A stretch of DNA of 64,000 bases, taken from the NCBI GenBank assembly GCA_963701265.1, contig OY969581.1:558001-622000 (forward strand). The letters are read 5' to 3'. Below, piece by piece: positions 14,130 to 23,372 of this stretch; positions within the stretch are counted from its first letter, which is position 1, and each line of letters begins with the position of its first letter. The notes under the pieces are model-generated. The model ran no database searches and was not told the origin of the DNA. It saw only the letters and a list, made by a program, of their open reading frames with translations. This stretch comes from VRUE01 sp963701265. GTDB lineage: Bacteria > Actinomycetota > Thermoleophilia > Solirubrobacterales > 70-9. The position numbers were made by a program, and so were the translations under genes.

Positions 14130-16088
14130 ATGGGAACCCGAGGTGGCTCAGCAGCGGCGCGTTCGGCACCCAGGGGAAAGCCTGATCGACGCCCGGCCGT
14201 AGCGCACCATCGTGGTCAACCGGCGAGGCCACGGAGGCATTCCCGGGCGCCGGATCCGACCGAAATAGGCGAGGTGCGCAAGTGGGTGGAGAGCCGCCGC
14301 CGGCCGACGGCGGTGGACCTTTTCGCCGGCTGCGGTGGTCTCTCGCTGGGCCTTCACCAGGCGGGTTTTGACGTTCTGGTCGGGGCTGACTCGGACGGTT
14401 GGGCGATGGAGTCCCACGCTGCGAACCTGCCCGGCCTGACCTGGACCGGTGACCTGACCGATCCGACCCATTTCCTCCAGACCCTCGAGGTCTGGGGGAT
14501 CGAGCGAGTCGATCTCGTCGCGGGGGGCGTTCCCTGTCAGCCCTTCAGCCGGGCGGGCCGGCCGCGGATCGAGAGGCTGGTGGAGAGCGGCGAGCGGACT
14601 GCCCACGACGAGCGGGCGGACCTCTGGCAGAGCTTCATCGCCGTCGTCGAGCGGTTGCGCCCCGATGTGGTGCTGGTCGAGAACGTCCCTGACCTGCCCC
14701 GCTGGAACGACGGTGAGGTGCTGATCGGATTCCACGAAACGCTCCACGACCTCGGCTACTCCGTCGAGGCCAGGATCCTCGACGGATTTCGTTTCGGGGT
14801 TCCCCAGCACCGCCAACGGCTCATCCTCGTCGGGCTTTCGCAGGGACGCCAGCCGCTCTGGCCGGAGCCGACCGAGGATCTGGTCACGCTCAAGGACGCG
14901 ATTCACGACCTGCCGGTGATCCCCCGTGCCCAGCGGGCGGAGGCGCTTCCGTACGACCCTTCCCGGACCAGGGGCAACTTCCAGCGGGAGATGCGGAAGG
15001 GAATGGCGGCAAAGGACGCCGAGCTCGTCTGGGATCACATCTCACGCGACGTGCGCCGGGACGACATGGAAGCGTTCGGGTTGCTGAAGGAAGGGCAGAC
15101 CTACCTCGATCTTCCGCAGCGGCTGCGCCGGTACCGGTCCGACGTCTTCACCGACAAGTACAAGCGGCTCGCGTGGGGTGACCTGTGTCGATCGATCACG
15201 GCGCACATCGCCAAGGACGGTTACTGGTACATCCACCCCGAACAGCACAGGACGCTCTCGGTGCGTGAGGCCGCCCGCGTTCAGACCTTCCCCGACAATT
15301 TTCGCTTCGCCGGCACCCAGACACACCGCTACCGGCAGATCGGCAACGCCGTGCCCGTGAGGCTGGGCCGCGTAGTCGGGGAGACGATTCTGCAGGCACT
15401 GGACGGACCGCCGGACTCGGCCAGGGCACACGACACCTTTCGCGAGCACCTGCTGCGCTGGCACGGAGAGCAGCCGGCGCGGCGCCCGTGGCGCACCTCG
15501 GCGAACCCATGGAAGGTCCTGATCGGCGAGCTGGCCATGCGTAAGGCACCCGACGACGTGGTGGCCGCGATGTACCGCCGCCTGGTTGCCACCGCCCGCT
15601 CTCCCGCAAGCGTCGCCAGGGACCCCGCTGCCTCGCTCGAGATGCTTCGCAGGATCGGGCTCAAGTCGGCTGCCGGGTCGATCGTGACGATTGCCGAGGA
15701 AATCGTCACGCGCTACGGCGGCAGGGTCCCGGACGACTCGCTGGAGCTGCGTTCGATCCCCGGTGTCGGCGATTACCTCTCACAGGCGGTTCTCTGCTTC
15801 GGATTCGGCAGGCGCTCCGTGCTGGTCGACAGGAACACGACGCGGATCTGCACGCGTGTGTACGGCCGGGACGTGAGCCAACGCTTCCAGCTCAGGCTCG
15901 ATCTGCACCGGCTTGCGGGTGCGCCCGGGCCGGACCCGGAGTTCAACCGCGCCCTGCTCGATTTTGGTGAGAGCCTCTGCAGGCCGAGTGAGCCCGTCTG
16001 CGGACGGTGCCCCGTCGGTGACCTTTGCGCCTGGCGCGCGGAAGCGGCGTCGGAGACGCTCGACGAGACACCCGGGGTTCCGGCGTGA
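14130..16088 (+). CDS. C5-cytosine DNA methyltransferase fused to an endonuclease III/Mig-like DNA glycosylase
   Basis: The methyltransferase half has motif I 'VDLFAGCGGLSLGL' (63-75), the catalytic Pro-Cys-Gln with Cys136, 'VLVENV', 'GVPQHRQRLILVG' (motif VIII) and 'YRQIGNAVPV' (motif X). From about residue 434 a complete HhH-GPD glycosylase follows: 'RRPWRTSANPWKVLIGELAM', the hairpin 'IPGVGDYLSQAV' (543-554), 'VDRNTTR' with the catalytic Asp567, and a C-x6-C-x2-C-x5-C iron-sulfur loop (C617, C624, C627, C633). Tyr549 occupies the position of the endonuclease III lyase Lys, as in the Mig T:G mismatch glycosylase. The fusion should repair T:G mismatches left by deamination of its own 5mC. 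ATG 14130 is uncertain; GTG 14274 (codon 49) would remove a basic, unconserved leader. Confidence 0.88.
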   Translation: MGTRGGSAAARSAPRGKPDRRPAVAHHRGQPARPRRHSRAPDPTEIGEVRKWVESRRRPTAVDLFAGCGGLSLGLHQAGFDVLVGADSDGWAMESHAANLPGLTWTGDLTDPTHFLQTLEVWGIERVDLVAGGVPCQPFSRAGRPRIERLVESGERTAHDERADLWQSFIAVVERLRPDVVLVENVPDLPRWNDGEVLIGFHETLHDLGYSVEARILDGFRFGVPQHRQRLILVGLSQGRQPLWPEPTEDLVTLKDAIHDLPVIPRAQRAEALPYDPSRTRGNFQREMRKGMAAKDAELVWDHISRDVRRDDMEAFGLLKEGQTYLDLPQRLRRYRSDVFTDKYKRLAWGDLCRSITAHIAKDGYWYIHPEQHRTLSVREAARVQTFPDNFRFAGTQTHRYRQIGNAVPVRLGRVVGETILQALDGPPDSARAHDTFREHLLRWHGEQPARRPWRTSANPWKVLIGELAMRKAPDDVVAAMYRRLVATARSPASVARDPAASLEMLRRIGLKSAAGSIVTIAEEIVTRYGGRVPDDSLELRSIPGVGDYLSQAVLCFGFGRRSVLVDRNTTRICTRVYGRDVSQRFQLRLDLHRLAGAPGPDPEFNRALLDFGESLCRPSEPVCGRCPVGDLCAWRAEAASETLDETPGVPA

Positions 16089-17374
16089 GTCGGTTCATCA
16101 CGGTGCTGCCGTCCGCCCGCAAGTTGATGGAGTCCCTGCGGGACATCGGTTACGACCTGCCGTCGGCGATTGCCGACTTGGTCGACAACTCGATTGACGC
16201 CGGCGCCGAGAACGTCGAAGCGACGTTCCGGGAGGAGGGTGCGAGATCCTGGATACGGATCGCGGACGACGGCATGGGAATGACGGCGGGGGAGCTGGAC
16301 GAGGCGATGCGGTACGGAAGCGAACGGACCTACTCGGAGCGCTCCCTGGGTCATTTCGGGCTTGGCCTCAAGACCGGCTCCCTGTCGCAGTGTCGCCGCC
16401 TCACCGTCGCCTCGCGTCGGCGGCGTGGGGGGCGCATCGTGGTGCGCCGTTGGGACCTTGACGTTGTCGCCGAACGGGACTCCTGGGACCTCGAAAGCCC
16501 GCCCCGTGCGGAGCTTCCGCCGCATCTCCTCGAGCCGCTGCGGGACTCGACCGGCACGGTCGTGCTCTGGGAAAACCTCGATCGGATCCTCGCCTTTCGC
16601 AACCCGGACGGCGCTGCCGCTCGCCGGGCGTTGGCGACGATGGCAAATGACGTCGCCACCCACCTGGGGATGGTCTTCCACCGGTTCATCACCGGCGAGT
16701 GGTCGGACGGGGAGGCGTTCGTCAACCTCGCCATCGATGGTCTGCCGGTCACCGCATGGGATCCGTTTGCCCGCGAGGAGCGCAGGACCAAGGAACTGCA
16801 AAAACAGGTCATCGAGCTTGCGCTCGAGGACGGTGAAAAAGCGAGGCTCTGCGTTCGGCCCTACGTCCTGCCGGCCCAGACGCAGTTCTCCTCCCCGGAG
16901 GCCCACCAGGTCGCTGCCGGGCCGCATCGCTGGAACCGCCAGCAGGGCTTCTACGTGTACCGGCGTGACCGCCTGATCCAGTCGGGGGGGTGGAATCGGA
17001 TCCGCACGCTCGACGAGCACGCCAAGCTCGCCCGCATCGCCATCGACCTGCCGGCCGGGCGCGAGGATCTCTTCGGTATCAACGTCGCCAAGATGTCGAT
17101 CGTCATTCCGGAAGCGGCGCGTCCCGAGCTGCGCGCCATCGCTTCCGCGGTCGTGCAGCGCGCCCAGAGGAACTACCGCGACCAACTGCACGGGCCCGTC
17201 GCGGTGACCCCCACGGAGCGGATCGGTAACGGCAGGCCATCCACTCCCGGTCCCGGCGAGCCGTCGATCAGCGGGGACTGGCCGTTGATCCTGAGCACGG
17301 TCAACGATGCGCTCGGAGATGACCCCGATCGCCGGGACGACCTCCTGGTGCGGCTGGCAAACGCCTTCGACTGA
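16085..17374 (+). CDS. GHKL ATPase of the MutL/MORC-like restriction-system type
   Basis: GTG 16085 overlaps the preceding stop (GTGA). The 429-residue protein has the GHKL signature boxes: 'AIADLVDNSIDAGA' (Asn35, Asp38), 'IADDGMGM', and 'SLGHFGLGLKTGSLSQC'. These are characteristic of MutL/Hsp90-type ATPases that dimerise on ATP binding. The middle and C-terminal parts carry a transducer-like domain ('GFYVYRRDRLIQSGGWNRI', 'GREDLFGINVAKMSIVIP'). Proteins of this type are known next to Z1, DUF4420 and Dcm/Vsr genes in restriction-like defence operons. It probably acts as a DNA clamp or switch for the operon. Confidence 0.85.
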   Translation: MSRFITVLPSARKLMESLRDIGYDLPSAIADLVDNSIDAGAENVEATFREEGARSWIRIADDGMGMTAGELDEAMRYGSERTYSERSLGHFGLGLKTGSLSQCRRLTVASRRRRGGRIVVRRWDLDVVAERDSWDLESPPRAELPPHLLEPLRDSTGTVVLWENLDRILAFRNPDGAAARRALATMANDVATHLGMVFHRFITGEWSDGEAFVNLAIDGLPVTAWDPFAREERRTKELQKQVIELALEDGEKARLCVRPYVLPAQTQFSSPEAHQVAAGPHRWNRQQGFYVYRRDRLIQSGGWNRIRTLDEHAKLARIAIDLPAGREDLFGINVAKMSIVIPEAARPELRAIASAVVQRAQRNYRDQLHGPVAVTPTERIGNGRPSTPGPGEPSISGDWPLILSTVNDALGDDPDRRDDLLVRLANAFD

Positions 17375-17402
17375 CCTCCCTGCCATTCACTATGGTGAGT
17401 CC

Positions 17403-17843
17403 GTGGCCGGCAGTGGACCCACTCCCTCGAGTGCGGGGGTCAGCGAACGGATGGCTCGGGTCGCACGCCGCGACACCAAGCCCGAGATTGGGTTGCGCCG
17501 TGAGTTGCACCGGCGCGGCCTGCGCTACCGGGTGGACACGACGCCGGTCAGTGCCCTTCGCGGCCGCGCCGACGTCGTCTTCCGGCCCACCCGGGTCGCT
17601 GTTTACGTCGACGGTTGTTTCTGGCACAGCTGCCCGCAGCATGGTGTGTTGCCGAAAAGCAACCGTGAGTGGTGGCAGGTGAAGTTGAAGGCGACGGTCG
17701 AGCGGGATCGCGCCAGTGAAAGGGTTCTGCAGGAGATGGGGTGGCAGGTCCTCCGCGTCTGGGAGCACGAGGATCCGGTCGAGGCCGCGGATCGGGTCGA
17801 GGCGGCCGTGGCGACCCGCAGGGACGCCCGGGAGTGCGCCTGA
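17403..17843 (+). CDS. vsr: Very-short-patch-repair (Vsr) endonuclease
   Basis: At 146 residues it matches the usual Vsr length. 'SERMARVARRDTKPEIGLRRELHRRGLRYR' is the typical N-terminus. 'RGRADVVFRPTRVAVYVDGC', then 'FWHSCPQHGVLPKSN', contains the catalytic Asp and His and the zinc-binding Cys/His residues. The C-terminus has 'LQEMGWQVLRVWEHE'. Vsr nicks 5' of the T in T:G mismatches arising from 5mC deamination within a methyltransferase site. GTG 17403, 28 bp after the ATPase stop, was taken as the start; longer frames run into the ATPase gene. Confidence 0.92.
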   Translation: MAGSGPTPSSAGVSERMARVARRDTKPEIGLRRELHRRGLRYRVDTTPVSALRGRADVVFRPTRVAVYVDGCFWHSCPQHGVLPKSNREWWQVKLKATVERDRASERVLQEMGWQVLRVWEHEDPVEAADRVEAAVATRRDARECA

Positions 17844-20512
17844 TGGAGATTGGGGCACCGGTGGAGAAGGTCATCGACGAGCTGATCGCCGATGACCCCT
17901 TCGTCCGCGCGATCGTCGACACCCACCGCAGCGGCACCGGCTGTGAACTGAGCGTGGCCGTCGAACGCGTCAAGGAGCTCGCTCTCGGGAACGAGGAGCA
18001 GCTGGCCCGGATCGACGAGGCGGCGGAGAAGATCCGCGAGCTCACCCGGCGTACGAAGCAGCTCAAACATCCCCGGGCGCTGACGATGTCCGGTCGCGCC
18101 TCCTGGTATCCCGGCCCTCGCGAGAACGATCGCAACTGGCCGCGTCTGAAGCAGCTGATCGAGGCGGAGAACTGGGATGCGGACTCCCTGCGCGACCTTG
18201 ATGACGCCTCAACCAAGGTGGTCGCTCACCTTGCGGATCCGCACGAAGAGGGCTTCCAGCGCCGCGGGCTCGTGCTCGGCTACGTGCAGAGCGGTAAGAC
18301 GACCAACTTCACCGCCGTGATCGCCAAGGCGGCAGACGCCGGCTACTCGTTCTTCATAGTCCTCTCGGGCATTCACAGCGGCCTTCGCCAGCAGACCCAG
18401 GACCGCCTCAGCGAGCAGCTCTGGAATCCGTCGCGCAATGAATGGCACCGGTTGACCGCCGACGAGGATTTTCGGCCGACCGACTCGGTCGACGCGATGC
18501 TGAACGCGGGCGAACAGAAGGTTCTCGTCGTGATCAAGAAGAACGCCGCCCGCCTCCGGTCCCTGAAGCGCTGGCTTGAAGAGGCCCACCCCGAAAATCT
18601 CGCCCGTTGCCCGTTTCTGATCATCGACGACGAGGCCGACCAGGCCTCGGTCAACGCGGCCAGGGCGGACAGCTCGCCGAGCACGATCAACCAGCTGATC
18701 CGGCAGGTTCTCGCGACCCTGCCCCGCGCCAGCTACATCGGCTACACGGCGACCCCCTTCGCCAACGTGCTGATCGATCCGGCGGTGCCCGAGGACCTCT
18801 ACCCCCGTGACTTCATCATCGACCTGCCTCGTCCGCGGGGCTACGTCGGGCCCGAGACCCTGTTCGGGCGCGAAGCGCTCGAGCTCGACGAGGCCGGCTA
18901 CCAGCCCGACGAAGGATACGATCTGATCCGCGAGGTCCCCACCGACGAGCTCGGTGACCTGAAGCCACCGAAACCGTCAGAGCGAGACGACTTTGCGCCG
19001 GCCGTTTCGCCCAGCCTGGAAATGGCGGTTCGTTACTTCTTGCTCTCGACCGCCGCCCGGCGGGTGCGGGGGGACGGCAACCGACACGCGACGATGCTGG
19101 TCCACACTTCGCAGTACACCCTGGTTCACCATCTGCTTCGACAGGCGATCGAGCGTACGGTCACGCGGCTGGGGGAGCGATTTCAGGCCGGCGAGGAGGA
19201 GCTCCTCGCGAGCCTGCAGGCGCTCTGGGAGCAGGAGTGCGTCCGGGTTCCGGCGCAGGATTTCGGCTTCGAACCCATCTCCTGGGAGCAGGTGAGGGTG
19301 GAGTTTCCCGCGGTACTCACGGCCGCCCGTGTGATCGAAGACAATTCGCGCAGCGAGGACCGCCTCAACTATGGCGACGAGGATCAGGTTGTGATCGCGG
19401 TGGGCGGTAACACGCTCTCGCGGGGGTTGACCCTGGAGGGTCTCAGCGTTTCCTACTTCGTCCGCTCGGCCAGCGCCTACGACACGCTGCTGCAGATGGG
19501 GCGCTGGTTCGGTTATCGGCGCGGCTACGCGGACCTGACCCGGATCTGGATGACCGACGAAATGAGGGATTGGTTCCGTCACCTCGCCACGGTCGAGCAG
19601 GAGATCCGCCACGACATCGACAGGTACGAGGCGGAGCACCGGACGCCGCTCGACCTCGGGGTGCGGATCAAATCCCACCCGAAGTTGGCGATCACGGCGG
19701 CGGCGAAGATGCAGAAAGCGGTCCGCGCCCAGGTCTCCTACTCGGGCCGGCGGCTGCAGACGATCCTTTTCAACCACAGGGACCGGGAGTGGCTGGAGGC
19801 GAACCTCGATGCCGGCCGGACGCTGATCCGAACCGCCGCGGCGAGCGCCCGCGAACGGGTCGATCCGCGCCGGGGAACCGTTGTGTTCAGGGGTGTCGAC
19901 AGCCGTGAGGTCCTTGCCTTCCTCGATGCCTACCGTTTCCACGAGCGCGCGCGCGACCTCGACGCCGAAGCGATACGCGCCTACGTCGAGAGACGTTTCG
20001 AGGAAGAGGAGCTGACCCGTTTCTCGATAGGGCTGCTCGCGCTGCCCGAGGAAGACCCCGAGCTCGGCAGCGTCTCCCTCGGGCTGGAGGCGGCCACTCC
20101 ATGCATCAATCGTGCCCGCCTGCCTCATGTCGACCGTGGGTACGCCGACATCAAGGCGCTGATGTCGCTCAGCGACCGCTTTCTGGATCTCGACATCAGG
20201 CCCGCCGAAATCAAAGCGATGAGTGCTTCGGAGATCGAGCACGGCCGCGACCCCGAACCCGCCGGGCGGGGTGACGGATCCGGGCTGCTGGTTCTCTATC
20301 CGGTCTCGAAGAACAGCCGGCCGCAGCGGGGCGGCGGTCGACGGGACCTCGAAGCGGTCGAGCACGTGCTCGGCATCGGCCTCGTTTTCCCGACCTCGGG
20401 GGCCGAGAGTGCCGGCGTTGAATACAAGACCGCGGACCTCTCCTCGGTGCCGCGCGAAGAACCGGACGAGGAAGATGAACTCGACGAGGGTGAGGGGGTT
20501 CTCGCAGGGTGA
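17843..20512 (+). CDS. Z1-domain SF2-like ATPase/putative endonuclease
   Basis: ATG 17843 overlaps the vsr TGA by one base (TGATG). The 889-residue protein has Walker A 'GYVQSGKT' (146-153), 'LIIDDEADQAS' (DDEAD 262-266), 'YIGYTATPFANVLID', and late motifs 'VGGNTLSRGLTLEGLSVSYF' and 'LLQMGRWFGYRRGYADLTRI', which carry the motif VI arginines. This combination is diagnostic for the Z1 family, which is found with MutL/MORC-like ATPases and DUF4420 proteins in mza-type systems. It likely translocates on or remodels DNA using ATP. The last 70 residues are acidic. Confidence 0.88.
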   Translation: MEIGAPVEKVIDELIADDPFVRAIVDTHRSGTGCELSVAVERVKELALGNEEQLARIDEAAEKIRELTRRTKQLKHPRALTMSGRASWYPGPRENDRNWPRLKQLIEAENWDADSLRDLDDASTKVVAHLADPHEEGFQRRGLVLGYVQSGKTTNFTAVIAKAADAGYSFFIVLSGIHSGLRQQTQDRLSEQLWNPSRNEWHRLTADEDFRPTDSVDAMLNAGEQKVLVVIKKNAARLRSLKRWLEEAHPENLARCPFLIIDDEADQASVNAARADSSPSTINQLIRQVLATLPRASYIGYTATPFANVLIDPAVPEDLYPRDFIIDLPRPRGYVGPETLFGREALELDEAGYQPDEGYDLIREVPTDELGDLKPPKPSERDDFAPAVSPSLEMAVRYFLLSTAARRVRGDGNRHATMLVHTSQYTLVHHLLRQAIERTVTRLGERFQAGEEELLASLQALWEQECVRVPAQDFGFEPISWEQVRVEFPAVLTAARVIEDNSRSEDRLNYGDEDQVVIAVGGNTLSRGLTLEGLSVSYFVRSASAYDTLLQMGRWFGYRRGYADLTRIWMTDEMRDWFRHLATVEQEIRHDIDRYEAEHRTPLDLGVRIKSHPKLAITAAAKMQKAVRAQVSYSGRRLQTILFNHRDREWLEANLDAGRTLIRTAAASARERVDPRRGTVVFRGVDSREVLAFLDAYRFHERARDLDAEAIRAYVERRFEEEELTRFSIGLLALPEEDPELGSVSLGLEAATPCINRARLPHVDRGYADIKALMSLSDRFLDLDIRPAEIKAMSASEIEHGRDPEPAGRGDGSGLLVLYPVSKNSRPQRGGGRRDLEAVEHVLGIGLVFPTSGAESAGVEYKTADLSSVPREEPDEEDELDEGEGVLAG

Positions 20513-21498
20513 GCACCGAGTTGGTCGATCGCATTCGGCTTGGTTGGGTGGTGCTGTCGGAGGCCGGGGTTGCGGACGGGGGCGACCTGAGAACGCATCC
20601 GCTCACCGGCCGCTGGCTGCTCGGGCTGACCTCCGGTGGCACCCCGTGCCTGTTGACGGCCGTGTCGGAGCCCGGGCCGGAGGAACACGACGGAGCGGTA
20701 ACGGTCGTCAACCGTGAACTCGACACCGGTGACGGCCGCCGCACCTTCGTCGTGGTCGGCTGCGACGAGGCCTCCCTGCGTGATGTCTTCGACCATTTTG
20801 TGGCCGGGGTCGTCGAGGCCCAGGAGCGGAGCGCCGACCGCCACCCCGCCGCAACCGTGCTGATGGTCCTCTCCCGTTGGCGGGCACTCCTGCACTCTGC
20901 AAATCAGGCGCTCGGGGTGGGTGAGCTCGCCGCACTCGTCGCCGAGCTGCTCGTGCTGGTGGAGATCGTCGAGCGTGACCCGCAACGCTCCCTTGCGGTC
21001 TGGGCCGGTCCCGGCCGTGCCCGCCATGACCTCCGGCGGGGCGATGTTGCGATCGAGGTGAAGGCGACCCTTTCGCACACCTCACGTTCGGCGACGATCA
21101 ACGGGCTCGACCAGCTCGAGGCGCCGGTCGGGGGTTCGCTCACCCTTGCCTGGCACCGCCTTGAGCGGGTCGAGGACGGCGACCTCTCGGTTTTTGGCCT
21201 CGCCGATCGGATCATCGCCGCGGGTGCTGTGCCGCAGCAGCTCTACGGTCTGCTCGAGCAGGCGGGCAGCCCGCCGTCGTTGCGAGAGGCCCACGATGCT
21301 GTCCGCTTCGATCTCCGCGAGCGCGATTTCTTCGCGGTGGACGACTCCTTTCCGCGGATCACCTCCGCGAGTTTTCCAGGTGGTCCGCCGGCCGGGGTCG
21401 ACGACCTCCGCTACGTCGCCACCCTGCCCCCGGCGGAGGCCCGTCTCCCGGTGGCCGGAACCGAACTCCTCCTCGAGCGGATGGCGGGGCTGGCATGA
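20509..21498 (+). CDS. PD-(D/E)XK motif protein, DUF4420 family
   Basis: GTG 20509 overlaps the Z1 gene stop by 4 bp. The 329-residue protein carries the DUF4420 catalytic signature 'RHDLRRGDVAIEVKAT', with Asp174 and the Glu183-x-Lys185 pair, preceded by 'LVAELLVLVEIV', the helix with a conserved Glu in restriction-fold nucleases. It is the most likely DNA-cleaving subunit of the operon. DUF4420 proteins are regularly encoded beside Z1 and GHKL ATPase genes. No target specificity can be inferred. Confidence 0.85.
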   Translation: MSTELVDRIRLGWVVLSEAGVADGGDLRTHPLTGRWLLGLTSGGTPCLLTAVSEPGPEEHDGAVTVVNRELDTGDGRRTFVVVGCDEASLRDVFDHFVAGVVEAQERSADRHPAATVLMVLSRWRALLHSANQALGVGELAALVAELLVLVEIVERDPQRSLAVWAGPGRARHDLRRGDVAIEVKATLSHTSRSATINGLDQLEAPVGGSLTLAWHRLERVEDGDLSVFGLADRIIAAGAVPQQLYGLLEQAGSPPSLREAHDAVRFDLRERDFFAVDDSFPRITSASFPGGPPAGVDDLRYVATLPPAEARLPVAGTELLLERMAGLA

Positions 21499-23372
21499 CC
21501 CGCCTGGAGCGTTTCTCCGAGCCTTACCAGCCGACCGGAAGCGCCGCCGCGACCGGTGTCCTCAACCAGCTCGGCCGACCCGAAGCCGAGCCGCTCGAGG
21601 TGCTCGTACGCGAGGCGGTGCAGAACTGCTGGGATGCCCATCGCGCCGGTGGCATCGGCGTCACTGTCGAGATCGGCGCGAGGACCCTCCGCGCCGAGCA
21701 GGTCGCCACCCTGCGCGAGCGGGTGCTGGCGGACGCACCGCAGGGCCTGCCCCTCGCGCCGCTCCTCGATGAAGGCCTGCAGCTCCTCCACTTCGCCGAT
21801 TTCGGAACCACCGGCCTCGGCGGGCCGACACGGGCGGACGCCGAGTTGACCGGGGTCACCGACTTCGTCGACTTCGTTCGCAACGTCGGACAGCCGCCCG
21901 ACAAGGAATTCGCCGGGGGGTCCTTCGGCTACGGCAAGGCCGCCTTCTACCTCGCCAGCCGGGCGCGGACGATCATCGTCGACAGCTACTGCCTGCCGGA
22001 GGACGAGCGGCGGTTGATCGCCTACGGCCTTGGCGAGGAGTATCGCGAGGGGGGAATTCCCTACACCGGCCGCCACTGGTGGGGGGTGATGGACGAAGGG
22101 GTGCCGGAGCCACTTCGTGGCGCGGAGGCGGCCCGGTTGGCCGCCGACCTGGGACTGCCGGAGCGCGGGCCCGGAGACCACGGCACGACGGTGGCGATCG
22201 TCGCGCCCCACCTTCACGCCGCCTCGCTGGACGAGGACCTTGACCTTCCCGCGGCGATCGACTTCATCGCCGAGTGTCTGCTCTGGAACTTCTGGCCGAA
22301 GCTGACGGCGCCGGCCGGGAAGCAGCCGGAGATGTCCTTCCGGTTGTGCGTGGACGGGGTGGAGCGGGAGCTCGAGGACCCCCGCCGGCATCCGCGGCTG
22401 TCCGCGTTCACCGAGGCGATGGACCTGCTCCGCGATCCTGGCCTGGCCGCTCCGGGGGATCCCTTTTTCGTTCGGTCCGAGCTCGAATGCCGCAGCCCGA
22501 AAAAGGTGGTGGGGACGCTGGCGTTGCGCCAGACGGCAACCTCGGCGGTGTCCGCGGAGGGGCCGCTCACCAGTGGGGCCAAGGCGACCGCCGACGGAGT
22601 GCACCACGTGGCGCTGATGCGCAACGTGGAGCTCGTCGTCACCTATCGCCGGGGCCCTGTGCTCCCGGTGCCCCAGCGCGGCTATGCGGGCGTCTTCCGT
22701 TGTGCCCCCGAGCTCGACGACGTCTTTTGCCAAAGTGAGCCGCCCACGCACGACTCCTGGAACCACCAAACCCTTTCCGACCCGGCGGAGAGGCGGTTCG
22801 TCAACACCAGCTTCACCAGGATGGACGAGGCGCTGCGCGACCTGGTCGGAACGGGCACGGCGGGGGCTGGCGTCGGGGCGGGCGTTTCCGTCGGACGTTT
22901 CGCCGATCGCCTTGCCGGCCTGATGGGTGAAGCGGGCGGCCCCGGCGCGCGCCGCGTGCTGCGACCGCAAACCGACGGCGGTGGCGGCTCCGGAAACGGC
23001 GGCAGCGCCGGGGGCGGCGGGGTGGCGGGGGGCCCCCAGATCGTCCAGGTCAACGAGCCGGAGCTGCGCGTCGACGCGAGCGGCGAGGTCGCGATTCTGA
23101 CACCGTTCATGCTCGACACCGATGGCGCTCCGGCCCGCCTGCGGGCGCGGGTCGAGGTGCTGACCATGGACGGAGGGCAGATCGAGAGGGAGCCGCCGAT
23201 CGGCGCGGCCGACCCCGCGGTGCTGCGCTGGACCGATCCCCTGGGCAGGACCCTGGCCGGCGAGGAGGTCGATGCCGGCCCTGACGGGGACGGACGCTGG
23301 GAGGTCTGGGTTGAGCACCAGACGGACCTGATGGTCAGGATCGCGATCGAGGCCGAGGCGGTGGAGCCGTGA
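21495..23372 (+). CDS. Second, divergent GHKL-type ATPase in the Z1/DUF4420 operon
   Basis: ATG 21495 overlaps the previous stop by 4 bp. The N-terminal 150 residues show degenerate but complete GHKL boxes: 'VLVREAVQNCWDAH' (Glu40, Asn44, Asp47), 'LHFADFGTTGLGG' (Asp102, Gly104, Gly107) and 'FAGGSFGYGKAAFYLAS' (141-148 glycine lid). The middle is unassigned. Around residues 490-515 there is a Gly-rich linker, followed by a C-terminal beta-rich region. It is clearly different from the MutL/MORC-like ATPase five genes upstream in layout and length (625 versus 429 residues). The ATPase call is from motif reading; its role in the system is unknown. Confidence 0.7.
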   Translation: MTRLERFSEPYQPTGSAAATGVLNQLGRPEAEPLEVLVREAVQNCWDAHRAGGIGVTVEIGARTLRAEQVATLRERVLADAPQGLPLAPLLDEGLQLLHFADFGTTGLGGPTRADAELTGVTDFVDFVRNVGQPPDKEFAGGSFGYGKAAFYLASRARTIIVDSYCLPEDERRLIAYGLGEEYREGGIPYTGRHWWGVMDEGVPEPLRGAEAARLAADLGLPERGPGDHGTTVAIVAPHLHAASLDEDLDLPAAIDFIAECLLWNFWPKLTAPAGKQPEMSFRLCVDGVERELEDPRRHPRLSAFTEAMDLLRDPGLAAPGDPFFVRSELECRSPKKVVGTLALRQTATSAVSAEGPLTSGAKATADGVHHVALMRNVELVVTYRRGPVLPVPQRGYAGVFRCAPELDDVFCQSEPPTHDSWNHQTLSDPAERRFVNTSFTRMDEALRDLVGTGTAGAGVGAGVSVGRFADRLAGLMGEAGGPGARRVLRPQTDGGGGSGNGGSAGGGGVAGGPQIVQVNEPELRVDASGEVAILTPFMLDTDGAPARLRARVEVLTMDGGQIEREPPIGAADPAVLRWTDPLGRTLAGEEVDAGPDGDGRWEVWVEHQTDLMVRIAIEAEAVEP

